Source: Rhodospirillales bacterium
GTDB lineage: Bacteria; Pseudomonadota; Alphaproteobacteria; ATCC43930; CGMCC-115725
Reading direction: 5' to 3'
DNA: 36,298 nucleotides
Assembly (NCBI GenBank): GCA_028288725.1
Contig: JAQGIC010000134.1
Span: 1-36,298 of the forward strand
Below the pieces are notes generated by a model. It saw nothing but the letters and a program-made list of their open reading frames with translations. It was not told where the DNA came from and did no database searches. The translations under genes and the position numbers were made by a program. Positions 14,114 to 21,792 of this stretch are shown here, in pieces. Each line of letters begins with the position of its first letter. Positions within the stretch are counted from its first letter, which is position 1.

Positions 14114-15117
14114 CAGGCGAAGCGCAGCTTCTGGCCGAGGCCCAGCTTGGCCGCCTTTTCCAGCATGGCGTGACCGAGCGCGATATCGCTCAAGGACAGG
14201 CCGCGATGCCAGAACAGAATGGTCTCGTCGGCCGATTCCCGGCCGGGCTTCAGGCCCGCGATGATCTGGCCCAGTTCGGCATGCAGGTTCTCCTGGGTCA
14301 GGCGGTCGCTGTCGACATGGGCCCTGAGCGCGCCGAACGGCAAGCCTTTGCGGCATTGCCCCCAATCATCGACCACCATCTTGTCCATGATGTCGGTCAG
14401 GCTCAGTTCGACCGCACTCATGGTGCCGTAGGGCACGACCAGCGCGCCTGGCTTGATCCACTCGGTCTTCAGCATCGGTGTCGGTTCGGGCAGGCGAGAG
14501 GCCTCAACCACGATATCGGCGCCGCGCACGCAGCTTTCCCAATCCTCCGTCGCCACCACCTTCTTGCCCAGGTCCTTGGACAGGCGTTCGGCAAAGCCGT
14601 TGCGGCTTTCCGGGCGGCGCGAATGCACCCGGATCTCGTCGAAATCGAAGAAGTGATCGAGCAGCCGGACGTTCCAATAGGCCGTGCCGCGCGCGCCGAT
14701 ATGGCCCAGCACCTTGGCACCCTTCGGCCCCAGGAACTTGCCGCCGAGCGCCGTCATGGCCCCGGTGCGCATGTCGGTGATCGAGGTCGCGTCCAACAGC
14801 GCCTTCAGCACGCCGGTTTCCGGGTCGAACAGATTGAGGATCGCCAGTTCCGACGGCAGGTCGCGTTTATAATTGTCGACGAAATCGCCGACCACCTTCA
14901 CGCCGGCGAGGCCGAGCGGCTTCACATAACCGCGCAGCACGTTGAAATGCCCCTTGGTCGAGCTTTCCGGGATCAGATGCACGCGCGGCTCGATCACCGT
15001 CTGGCCATTGCCTTGCGCCTTCAACCCGCCCTCGACCGCCGCCAGAATTTCGGCATCGGTCAATTCCAGTCGCTCGACGTCGAGCGCGTTCAGATAGGTG
15101 AAATGGATTTCCTGCAC
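14113..15117 (-). CDS. Ornithine cyclodeaminase/mu-crystallin family enzyme
   Basis: A 334-residue NAD(P)-dependent enzyme family that includes ornithine cyclodeaminase, ketimine reductases and opine-type dehydrogenases. Visible family features are the substrate-side lysine in GVKVVGDFVDNY, the arginine in TSITDMRTGAMTALGG, a Rossmann nucleotide loop LGHIGARGTAYWNVRLL (less canonical than the usual GxGxQA), an acidic VHSRRPES strand and the VDDWGQCRKG segment carrying the catalytic aspartate region. The GTG at 15117 follows AGGGGG at about 15126; a longer frame from 15168 would begin with unrelated residues. It is the first gene of the transporter operon and probably processes the imported compound. 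Proline or imino-acid metabolism is an inference. Confidence 0.88.
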   Translation of the reverse strand: MQEIHFTYLNALDVERLELTDAEILAAVEGGLKAQGNGQTVIEPRVHLIPESSTKGHFNVLRGYVKPLGLAGVKVVGDFVDNYKRDLPSELAILNLFDPETGVLKALLDATSITDMRTGAMTALGGKFLGPKGAKVLGHIGARGTAYWNVRLLDHFFDFDEIRVHSRRPESRNGFAERLSKDLGKKVVATEDWESCVRGADIVVEASRLPEPTPMLKTEWIKPGALVVPYGTMSAVELSLTDIMDKMVVDDWGQCRKGLPFGALRAHVDSDRLTQENLHAELGQIIAGLKPGRESADETILFWHRGLSLSDIALGHAMLEKAAKLGLGQKLRFA

Positions 15118-15371
15118 GAACGCCCCCTGCCACCGACAATTCCAATACAAGCTTAGACAAGGATACAAGTCCAGACCAGAGCCGCATCACGACGTACGCG
15201 CGTTTGCGATGCGCGTTTGCGATCACGAGATCGTGAAGACCATTCGTGGACGAACGATATCCCGATGACACTCCGTTGCCCCGCCAAGCGGGCCGCTCAA
15301 CCGCCATATGAGAATCACCGGCATTTTTCGATTTTTTGTAGGTGGCGGAGCGGCAGGGGAGGCCGCCAGGC
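15118..15371. other. Divergent intergenic region, 254 bp
   Basis: It separates the minus-strand transporter operon from the plus-strand receiver/kinase pair and so should hold both promoters. A direct repeat near 15145-15169 is listed separately. An AT-rich segment (15323-15340, TTTTTCGATTTTTTGT) lies just before the receiver gene. Confidence 0.6.
15145..15169. promoter_or_regulatory. Possible regulator-binding repeats before the transporter operon
   Basis: ATACAAG occurs at 15145-15151 and 15163-15169, 18 bp apart, with a related GACAAGG between them. On the minus strand these read CTTGTAT. They lie 28-52 bp upstream of the GTG at 15117, where an operator or activator site would act. Such half-sites recall GntR-family operators, but no regulator gene is adjacent. 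Confidence 0.4.
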
Positions 15372-15782
15372 ATGGCGCATGTCTTGTTCATTGACGACGA
15401 TCCGGCTTTGCTCGAGCTGGCCGGCGACCTGCTGACCGCATACGGCCATCGGGCGACGCTGGCGATCGACGGGCGCGCGGGCATCGATGCCTATCGCCGC
15501 GAGCCGTTCGATCTGGTCGTAACCGACCTCTTCATGCCGGTCCAGGACGGCATCGAGACGATCGGACAGATCCGGCACGCGGCCCGGGGCTCGCCGATTC
15601 TCGCCATTTCCGGCCGTCAGCGCCCCGGCGAATATTTGCGCGCGGCAACCGCGCTGGGCGCCGACGCAACGCTGCAGAAGCCGTTCAGCTCCGCTCAGCT
15701 GATCGACGCCGTCGATCGGTTGCTGGCCATCCTCGCTGGAAGCCGGGCCGGCGGTTCGGCTGCCACGGTACCAAAGGCCTGA
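15372..15782 (+). CDS. Stand-alone response regulator receiver protein (CheY-like)
   Basis: A 136-residue single-domain receiver. The acidic pocket is D8-D10 in VLFIDDDPALLE, the phospho-acceptor is D52 in VVTDLFMP, S80 (ILAIS) takes the threonine/serine position and K103 the invariant lysine (LQKPFSS). There is no output domain, so it likely acts by protein contact or as a phosphate shuttle. The ATG at 15372 has GGGGAGG eight bases upstream. It precedes a hybrid kinase gene by 164 bp in the same direction and is probably its partner. Confidence 0.9.
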   Translation: MAHVLFIDDDPALLELAGDLLTAYGHRATLAIDGRAGIDAYRREPFDLVVTDLFMPVQDGIETIGQIRHAARGSPILAISGRQRPGEYLRAATALGADATLQKPFSSAQLIDAVDRLLAILAGSRAGGSAATVPKA

Positions 15783-15946
15783 TCCCGCAGATCGGCGGCC
15801 GTTTTTCCAGGTTGGCGCTCGCCAGTACCGGCGTAGGATGGCACGGGGCATCGCCGATTATCGGTCCGACTAATTTATTCAGCGATAGTTGAACGTTCTG
15901 GCAGGTCGGATCGTTTTTGATCGTCTCGGATGCACGAAGGAAAGTT

Positions 15947-17890
15947 ATGGAGCGGCTTGAGCGTTTCGATGCGTCGCAAACCGAGGACGGGCGCTATCGC
16001 CTCCTTGTCGAGGCCGTAACCGACCATGCGATCTACATGCTCGATCCGAACGGAATCGTCACGAGTTGGAACGCCGGCGCCCGGCGCTTCAAGGGCTACG
16101 AGCCCGGCGAAATCATCGGTTCACATTTTTCCCAATTCTATTCCGAGGATGACCGGCAATCGGGTCTGCCCGCCCGGACTCTGGAAGCCGCGGCCCGCGA
16201 CGGGAAATTCGAGGAAGAGGGCTGGCGCATCCGGAAGGACGGCACGCGGTTCTGGGCACAGGTCATCATCGACCCGATCCGGAGCTCGTCCGGCGAACTC
16301 ATCGGCTATGCCAAGATCACCCGTGACCTGACCGAACGGAAAATGGCCGAGGAGACGCTTCGGCAGAGTCAAGAACAGTTCCGTCTCCTGGTCCAGGGCG
16401 TGACGGACTACGCGATCTATATGCTGGATCCCACCGGCAGCATCAGCAGCTGGAATCCGGGTGCCCAACGGATCAAAGGCTACAGCCCGGACGAGATCAT
16501 CGGCGAGCATTTTTCCAGGTTCTATACGCCCGAGGATCGCCAGGCGGGTGAGCCGGAACGCGCGCTGCAGGTCGCCCTCGCCGAGGGTCGGTACGAGAAG
16601 GAAGGCTGGCGCGTCCGCAAGGACGGGACCCGTTTCTGGGCCAGCATCGTCATCGATGCGATCCGAAGCGAAGAGGGGCAACTGCTCGGCTTCGCGAAGG
16701 TAACTCGGGACATCACGCCCCAACGGGCGGCGCGCCAGGCGCTCGAACAGGCGCGCGAGGCTCTCTTCCAGTCGCAGAAGATGGAAGCCATCGGGCAATT
16801 GACCGGCGGCATCGCGCATGATTTCAACAATCTGCTGATGGCGATCCAGGCCAGTCTGGAACTGCTCGGCAGACGGATCCCGGACGAGCCCAGAACCAGC
16901 ATGCTCATCCGGAACGCGCTCGAGGCGACCCAGCGGGGCACCGCGCTGACACAGCGCATGCTTGCCTTCGCACGGCGCCAGGACCTCAACCCCGAGCCGA
17001 TCGACCTCCCGTCGCTCGTGCGCGGCATGACCGACCTGCTGCAGCGCTCGCTCGGCTCAAGCATCCAGATCGAAGCTAAATTCCCGCTGAGGCTCCGCCC
17101 CGTTCTGGCCGACTACAACCAACTGGAGCTGGCCCTGCTGAACTTAGCCGTCAACGCACGGGACGCAATGCCGAACGGCGGTACCATCCTGATCGCCGGA
17201 AGTGAGATGGATGTTAAAGCCGGCGACCCGAGCGGGCTCACGCCCGGGCGATATGTGTGTCTGTCGCTGACCGACACCGGTGTGGGGATGGATGCCGACA
17301 CGCTGTCGCGCGCCGTCGATCCGTTCTTTACCACCAAAGGTATCGGCCAGGGCACGGGGCTCGGGTTGCCTATGGTCCTGGGTCTGGTGGAGCAATCCGG
17401 CGGTCGCCTGGTCCTGCGGAGCCAACCTGGCGAAGGCACGACCGCGGAACTCCTGCTGCCGCTCGCCCCCGCCTCACAGACGCCGATCATAGATCGGCGG
17501 CTCGACCTCGTCCTGCCCGATCGGGCTGCGGCGCGACGATTGACGGTGCTGGCCGTCGATGATGACGCGCTTGTGCTTCCCGGTACCGCCGCCATGCTGG
17601 AAGACCTGGGCCATCGGGTTCTCCAAGCACCTTCCGGCTCGCAGGCGCTGGAAATTCTCGGTCGCGAACCCGCGATCGATGTGGTCCTCACCGACCAGGC
17701 CATGCCGGAAATGACGGGGACGCAGCTTTCCTCGGTGATCAAGTCACGATGGCCGAGCGTTCGGATCATCCTGGTGACGGGCTATGCCGAGTGGCCGGCA
17801 GGAATCGACATCAAAGTGCCCCGGCTCTCGAAGCCGTTCGGACAACGCGAGCTCGCCGATATTCTCGCGACCACCATGGAGCGGGCTTAG
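15947..17890 (+). CDS. Hybrid histidine kinase: PAS-PAS-HisKA-HATPase-REC
   Basis: A 647-residue soluble hybrid kinase without membrane segments. Two PAS/PAC modules (about residues 17-130 and 143-258) are nearly copies: YAIYMLDP, EIIG-x-HFS-x-FY and RKDGTRFWA occur in both. The phospho-accepting histidine is H291 in GGIAHDFNNLL, the N-box lies in LAVNARDAMPNGG, the G1 box in TDTGVGM and the G2 box in GTGLGLPMV. A C-terminal receiver (about 532-640) has D538-D540 and phospho-acceptor D583 (VLTDQAMPE). The ATG at 15947 has AAGGA upstream. It probably senses a cytosolic signal, such as redox or a ligand in the PAS pockets, and relays through its own receiver and the stand-alone receiver upstream. 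Confidence 0.93.
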   Translation: MERLERFDASQTEDGRYRLLVEAVTDHAIYMLDPNGIVTSWNAGARRFKGYEPGEIIGSHFSQFYSEDDRQSGLPARTLEAAARDGKFEEEGWRIRKDGTRFWAQVIIDPIRSSSGELIGYAKITRDLTERKMAEETLRQSQEQFRLLVQGVTDYAIYMLDPTGSISSWNPGAQRIKGYSPDEIIGEHFSRFYTPEDRQAGEPERALQVALAEGRYEKEGWRVRKDGTRFWASIVIDAIRSEEGQLLGFAKVTRDITPQRAARQALEQAREALFQSQKMEAIGQLTGGIAHDFNNLLMAIQASLELLGRRIPDEPRTSMLIRNALEATQRGTALTQRMLAFARRQDLNPEPIDLPSLVRGMTDLLQRSLGSSIQIEAKFPLRLRPVLADYNQLELALLNLAVNARDAMPNGGTILIAGSEMDVKAGDPSGLTPGRYVCLSLTDTGVGMDADTLSRAVDPFFTTKGIGQGTGLGLPMVLGLVEQSGGRLVLRSQPGEGTTAELLLPLAPASQTPIIDRRLDLVLPDRAAARRLTVLAVDDDALVLPGTAAMLEDLGHRVLQAPSGSQALEILGREPAIDVVLTDQAMPEMTGTQLSSVIKSRWPSVRIILVTGYAEWPAGIDIKVPRLSKPFGQRELADILATTMERA

Positions 17891-17902
17891 CCAAAGTCCG
17901 AT

Positions 17903-17919
17903 TCGGCCTTTACGGCCGA
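17903..17919. terminator. Hairpin between convergent genes
   Basis: TCGGCC TTTAC GGCCGA forms a 6-bp perfect stem with a 5-base loop, 12 bp after the kinase stop and 35 bp before the stop of the convergent dehydrogenase. There is no T run, so terminator activity is only likely by position. Confidence 0.45.
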
Positions 17920-17953
17920 GCCCTCTCGCGCGGCCAGGGATCAGCGATCCGCC

Positions 17954-19030
17954 CTAACCCAGCATCTCCGCCACCGCCTTGCCGCAGGATACCGTGTTGC
18001 CCTTGCCGCCCAGGTCGCCGGTGCGCAGGCCCGGTTCCGACAGGACGTGCTCGATCGCCTTGACGATCGCGGCCGCCGCCTCGTCCTCGCCCAGATGTTC
18101 CAGCATCATCGCCGCCGACCAGATCTGGCCGATCGGGTTGGCGATGCCCTTGCCGGCGATATCCGGCGCCGAGCCGTGCACCGGCTCGAACAGCGACGGC
18201 ATGTCGCGATCGGGATTGATGTTGCCCGATGGCGCGATGCCGATCGTGCCGGTGCAGGCGGGGCCCAGGTCGGACAGGATGTCGCCGAACAGGTTGGAGC
18301 CCACGACCACGTCGAACCAATCCGGGTGCAGCACGAAATGCGCGGTCAGAATATCGATGTGATACTTGTCCCAGCGCACGTCCGGATAGGACTTCGCCAT
18401 GGCTTCGACCCGCTCGTCCCAATAGGGCATGGTGATCGAGATGCCGTTGGATTTGGTCGCCGAGGTCAGATGCCGCTTCGGGCGCGACTGGGCGAGATCG
18501 AAGGCGAATTTCAGGATCCGGTCGACGCCGACCCGGCTCATCACGGTTTCCTGGACGACGATTTCGCGCTCGGTCCCCGGATACATCCGGCCGCCGATCG
18601 AGGAATATTCGCCCTCGGTATTCTCGCGCACGACGTAGAAATCGATGTCGCCCGGCTTGCGGCCGACCAGCGGGCAATCCACGCCCGGCATCAGGCGCAC
18701 GGGGCGCAGGTTCACATATTGGTTGAACTCGCGCCGGAACAGCAGCAGCGAGCCCCAGAGCGAGACATGGTCCGGCACGGTCTGCGGCCAGCCGACGGCG
18801 CCGAAGAACAGGGCATCATGGCTGCCGATCTGCGCCTTCCAATCGTCCGGCATCATCTGCTTGTGGCGTAGATAATAGTCGCAGCTGGCGAATTCGAACT
18901 CGTCGCAGCGCAGTTCGAAGCCGAATTTCTTGGCCGCCGCCTCCAGGACGCGCACCCCTTCGGGCACGGTTTCCTTGCCAATGCCGTCACCCGGAATGAC
19001 GGCGATGCGGTGAATGCGGTTCGAAGCCAT
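17954..19030 (-). CDS. Tartrate/D-malate dehydrogenase-type enzyme (isopropylmalate dehydrogenase superfamily)
   Basis: A 358-residue NAD-dependent hydroxyacid oxidative decarboxylase. It starts MASNRIHRIAVIPGDGIGKE, with the family's I-P-G-D-G-I-G loop. The substrate region NLRPVRLMPGVDCPL followed by FYVVRENTEGEYSSIGGRMY, the lysine in SATKSNG, the metal-binding aspartates in NLFGDILSDLGP and the nucleotide-side EPVHGSAPDIAGKGIANPIG are all intact. The length and the NLRPVRLMPG wording favour tartrate dehydrogenase/D-malate dehydrogenase (TtuC/DmlA group) over LeuB or Icd. The ATG at 19030 is correct by homology even though the frame stays open upstream because of the frameshift in the preceding gene. 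Confidence 0.88.
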   Translation of the reverse strand: MASNRIHRIAVIPGDGIGKETVPEGVRVLEAAAKKFGFELRCDEFEFASCDYYLRHKQMMPDDWKAQIGSHDALFFGAVGWPQTVPDHVSLWGSLLLFRREFNQYVNLRPVRLMPGVDCPLVGRKPGDIDFYVVRENTEGEYSSIGGRMYPGTEREIVVQETVMSRVGVDRILKFAFDLAQSRPKRHLTSATKSNGISITMPYWDERVEAMAKSYPDVRWDKYHIDILTAHFVLHPDWFDVVVGSNLFGDILSDLGPACTGTIGIAPSGNINPDRDMPSLFEPVHGSAPDIAGKGIANPIGQIWSAAMMLEHLGEDEAAAAIVKAIEHVLSEPGLRTGDLGGKGNTVSCGKAVAEMLG

Positions 19031-19110
19031 GACTTGCCATCCGTGCGGTTGATCGTCGGCGCGGATGATCGCATCCAACCGACGTGGCTGCCAACCCGTA
19101 GCGACCGGAT

Positions 19111-19468
19111 TCAGGGGCCGGCGAAATGTCGCTCCAGCAAAGCGACGTTGCGCAGGTTGGCCTTCCAGATCATGTCGAGCAGGTCGCCCAGCACCGGCAC
19201 CGCCGAGGCCGAACTCGACCGCGATGTTCAGCAGCATGCGGCCCAGCACCTGCTTCGGCACCTGCAGCCGCGCCGCCTCGATCACGAAATAGAGCGACAG
19301 CAGCGCCAGCAACCCGTCGCCGAGGCCGGGCGGCAACCCGATCAGGCTGTTCAGCCCGAAGCGAAACCGCGTGCCCGGCAGCCTGAGCGCGGCGTCGATC
19401 ACCCAGGCGACGCGTCCGAGGCGCTGTAGGCGCCGGTCGGTCTCGGCGGGATCGGGGCGGGCGGTCAT
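19111..19468 (-). pseudogene. DUF4112 small membrane protein with a frameshift
   Basis: From the ATG at 19468 the protein reads MTARPDPAETDRRLQRLGRV, then AWVIDAALRLPGTRFRFGLN and SLIGLPPGLGDGLLALLSLY, the DUF4112 pattern with a G-x-G-D turn between membrane segments. After NIAVEFGLGG near 19205 the family sequence continues in another frame (VPVLGDLLDMIWKANLRNVA, then LLERHFAGP and a stop at 19111-19113). Two bases (GC in a GCGC run) appear to be missing. This is a frame disruption or an assembly error. As it stands, the first frame runs open through the gene end into the downstream dehydrogenase. Confidence 0.8.
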
Positions 19469-19593
19469 GTCCGATCAACACATGAGGCACGGGATCGTCG
19501 CAAGCGATGAAAGTGATCCCGAAGGTCGGGAACCCTGCGCGGGGCGGCTCGCTTGAGGAACGTCTTCCCCCTCAGCGACAAGGAACACCGACC

Positions 19594-20733
19594 ATGAAGG
19601 CTCTCGTCTACAACGGCCCCCGTGACGTCAGCATCGAGAACGTTCCCGACGCGAAGATCGAACGACCGACCGACGCGCTGGTCAAGATCGTCGTGACCAA
19701 CATCTGCGGCTCGGATCTGCATATGTATGAGGGCCGCACCGGTATGGAATCCGGCCGCGTGCTGGGCCATGAGAATTTCGGCCAGGTCGTCGAGATCGGC
19801 AGCGCGGTCGACCGGGTCAAGGTCGGCGACTGGGTCTGCCTGCCGTTCAACATTGCCTGCGGCTTCTGCGAGAATTGCGAACGCGGCTTGACCGGCTTCT
19901 GCCTGACGACCAATCCGGGCAGTGCCGGTGCCGCCTACGGCTTCGACCAGATGGGCCCCTATGCCGGTGGGCAGGCGGAATATCTCCGCGTGCCCTATGC
20001 CGACTTCAACGCGCTGGTCCTGCCGCCGGATGCGGAGGAAAAGCAGCTCGACTACGTCATGCTGTCCGACATCTTCCCGACCGGGTGGCATGCGACCGAG
20101 CTGGCCGGTGTCCGGCCGGGCGAAAGCGTGGCGATCTACGGTGCCGGACCGGTCGGGCTGATGGCGGCCTATTCGGCGATGATCAAGGGCGCCGCCAAGG
20201 TCATGGTCATCGACCGCCATCCGGATCGCCTGAAGCTCGCCCAGTCGATCGGCGCCATTCCGATCGACGATTCCGCCGATGATTGCGTCGAACAGATCCT
20301 GAACCAGACCGGCGGCGTCGGTGCCGATCGCGGCTGCGAATGCGTGGGCTATCAGTGCCACGACCATCACGGCCACGAAGTCAGCAACCTGACCATGAAC
20401 CGGTTGGTCGATTCGGTCCGGCCGACCGGCGGCCTCGGCGTCGTCGGCGTGTTCGTGCCGAAGGATCCGAAAGGGCCGGACGAATTGGCCAAGAAGGGCC
20501 AGATGGCGTTCGACTTCGGCAAGTTCTGGTTCAAGGGCCAGGCGATGCGCACCGGCCAAGCGAACGTGAAAGCCTATAACCGGCAACTCGCCAACCTGAT
20601 CCACGCCGGTCGGGCCAAGCCATCCTTCGTGGTGTCCCAGACCCTGGCGCTCGATGAAGCCCCCGAGGCCTACAAGCATTTCGACGATCGCGACCATGGC
20701 TGGACCAAGGTCACGTTGAAGCCTGCGGCCTAA
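19594..20733 (+). CDS. fdhA: Glutathione-independent formaldehyde dehydrogenase
   Basis: A 379-residue zinc-dependent medium-chain dehydrogenase that oxidises formaldehyde to formate with a tightly bound NAD. The catalytic zinc ligands are C38 (TNICGSDLH) and H59/E60 (LGHENFG). The structural zinc cysteines lie at 89, 92, 95 and 103 (CGFCENCERGLTGFC), and the NAD loop is YGAGPVGLM (182-190). The long insert after the NAD fold, with GCECVGYQCHDHHGHE, is typical of the Pseudomonas-type enzyme. The ATG at 19594 has AAGGA upstream. It is monocistronic and probably a detoxification enzyme. Confidence 0.92.
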   Translation: MKALVYNGPRDVSIENVPDAKIERPTDALVKIVVTNICGSDLHMYEGRTGMESGRVLGHENFGQVVEIGSAVDRVKVGDWVCLPFNIACGFCENCERGLTGFCLTTNPGSAGAAYGFDQMGPYAGGQAEYLRVPYADFNALVLPPDAEEKQLDYVMLSDIFPTGWHATELAGVRPGESVAIYGAGPVGLMAAYSAMIKGAAKVMVIDRHPDRLKLAQSIGAIPIDDSADDCVEQILNQTGGVGADRGCECVGYQCHDHHGHEVSNLTMNRLVDSVRPTGGLGVVGVFVPKDPKGPDELAKKGQMAFDFGKFWFKGQAMRTGQANVKAYNRQLANLIHAGRAKPSFVVSQTLALDEAPEAYKHFDDRDHGWTKVTLKPAA

Positions 20734-20746
20734 CGCGCGATGACAT

Positions 20747-20763
20747 GAGGTCGACCTGACCTC
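20747..20763 (+). terminator. Hairpin after the formaldehyde dehydrogenase gene
   Basis: GAGGTC GACCT GACCTC is a 6-bp perfect stem, 13 bp after the stop, without a strong T run. Confidence 0.35.
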
Positions 20764-20796
20764 GTCTGAATTGCTCTAAATCATGGCTGGAGTCGA

Positions 20797-21339
20797 TCAG
20801 CGCCGGCCGACGGACCGCAGGGTCCACCGGCCGGCGTGCCGGCGCAGATCGGTCAGCGACAAGGGCTCGATATCGATGCGCCAGAACGCCGCCGGCGGCG
20901 CCATCAGCACATGGACGATCGCCGCTCGGATCACGGCAGGATGGGTGATGGCCACCGTATGGTCCCGCCCCTCGAACCGGTCGAGCCAGCCGCCGACCCG
21001 CGCCATCAAGGCGTCGAGCGATTCCCCGCCATGGGGCGCGGCCGCCGGATCGGCGAGCCAGGCCGCGGCGCCGGCCGGGTCGGCGGCACCGATCTCCGCC
21101 AGGCTGCGGCCGCGCCAGCGGCCGAAATCGCAATCGGCCAGGGCGGGTTCGGCGATGGCGACCGGGCCCAGGGCTTCGACGGTCTGGCGCGCGCGCCGTT
21201 CCGGCGCCGTCAGCAACCGCGCGAACTGATCGGGACGGGGCACGCGCAACGCCGGTTCCGCCGGCTCGTCGCACGGGAAAGTCCCCGGCGGCACGCCCGC
21301 GGCCGCACCGGCCGAGATCAGGCTCAATCGTATCGCCAT
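20797..21339 (-). CDS. Histidine-phosphatase-fold protein lacking the nucleophilic histidine
   Basis: A 180-residue member of the histidine phosphatase (phosphoglycerate mutase-like) fold. The normal start L-x-L-x-R-H-G is here LSLISAGAAAG, so the histidine that takes the phosphate is absent. The other pocket elements remain: arginines in LLTAPERRARQTVEAL, the DCDFGRWRGRSLAEI segment, the glutamate in PHGGESLDALMARV, and the second histidine in AITHPAVIRA. Family members of this variant occur beside cbtA/cbtB, and here the gene is divergent from the riboswitch-cbtB unit. The protein is either inactive and regulatory or uses another nucleophile. Its cobalt/cobalamin link is inferred from position. 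Confidence 0.82.
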   Translation of the reverse strand: MAIRLSLISAGAAAGVPPGTFPCDEPAEPALRVPRPDQFARLLTAPERRARQTVEALGPVAIAEPALADCDFGRWRGRSLAEIGAADPAGAAAWLADPAAAPHGGESLDALMARVGGWLDRFEGRDHTVAITHPAVIRAAIVHVLMAPPAAFWRIDIEPLSLTDLRRHAGRWTLRSVGRR

Positions 21340-21380
21340 CGGCGGCCCTTCATTGACTTCACGCTCCCCACCGCCCTACG

Positions 21381-21474
21381 ATATCACCTGAACTTCTCCC
21401 CGAAGTGAGGAAGCCGGTGCAACTCCGGCACGGTCGCGCCACTGTGATCGGCCTTTCGCCGAAAGTCAGACCTT
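21381..21474 (+). promoter_or_regulatory. Cobalamin riboswitch upstream of cbtB
   Basis: The core carries GAAGCCGGTGC, then CTCCGGCACGG, the B12-box-like GCGCCACTGT (21435-21444) and AGTCAGACC (21464-21472), the conserved landmarks of cobalamin riboswitches in their usual order. It lies 48 bp before the cbtB start. CbtAB units are known to be B12-regulated, so adenosylcobalamin or cobalamin probably lowers expression. Confidence 0.88.
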
Positions 21475-21521
21475 CCTTCGTCTTGCACTCGAACGGGACG
21501 CGTCATCCCCGGAGGTACTTT

Positions 21522-21728
21522 ATGGCTCATCTGACCGTCGAACCGGTTTCCATCCCGGTCATTCCCGTCCGCGAACTGCTGCCCTGGGCCATCCTGGGCG
21601 GACTGGTCATGCTGCTCGCGATCTATTTCGTCGGCTCCGAGCAGGGCGCAACATCGCTGATCAACGGCATGTACGTCCACGAGTTCGTCCATGACGGCCG
21701 CCATCTGCTTGGCTTTCCCTGCCACTGA
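21522..21728 (+). CDS. cbtB: CbtB, small subunit of a cobalt transporter
   Basis: A 68-residue membrane protein with one helix (LLPWAILGGLVMLLAIYFVG) and the C-terminal metal-binding motif YVHEFVHDGRHLLGFPCH, characteristic of CbtB. The ATG at 21522 has GGAGG at 21511-21515. It follows a cobalamin riboswitch and precedes cbtA, the known arrangement of this cobalt uptake system for cobalamin synthesis. Confidence 0.93.
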   Translation: MAHLTVEPVSIPVIPVRELLPWAILGGLVMLLAIYFVGSEQGATSLINGMYVHEFVHDGRHLLGFPCH

Positions 21729-21746
21729 GGTAGCGCGCCCACTCTG

Positions 21747-21774
21747 CCGTCACCCGCGAAAGCGGGAATGACGG
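21747..21774. repeat. REP-like palindrome between cbtB and cbtA
   Basis: CCGTCACCCGCGAAAGCGGG followed by AATGACGGG is a shortened copy of the palindrome at 7854. It is in the 64-bp gap between the two genes and may separate their mRNA stability. Confidence 0.75.
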
Positions 21775-21792
21775 GAAGTTAGGACACCCATC

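Noticed and set aside
17954-19468. A genuine fusion of DUF4112 and a dehydrogenase
   Set aside because: The linker is DUF4112 sequence read in the wrong frame; the correct frame gives the family's C-terminus and stop at 19111-19113.
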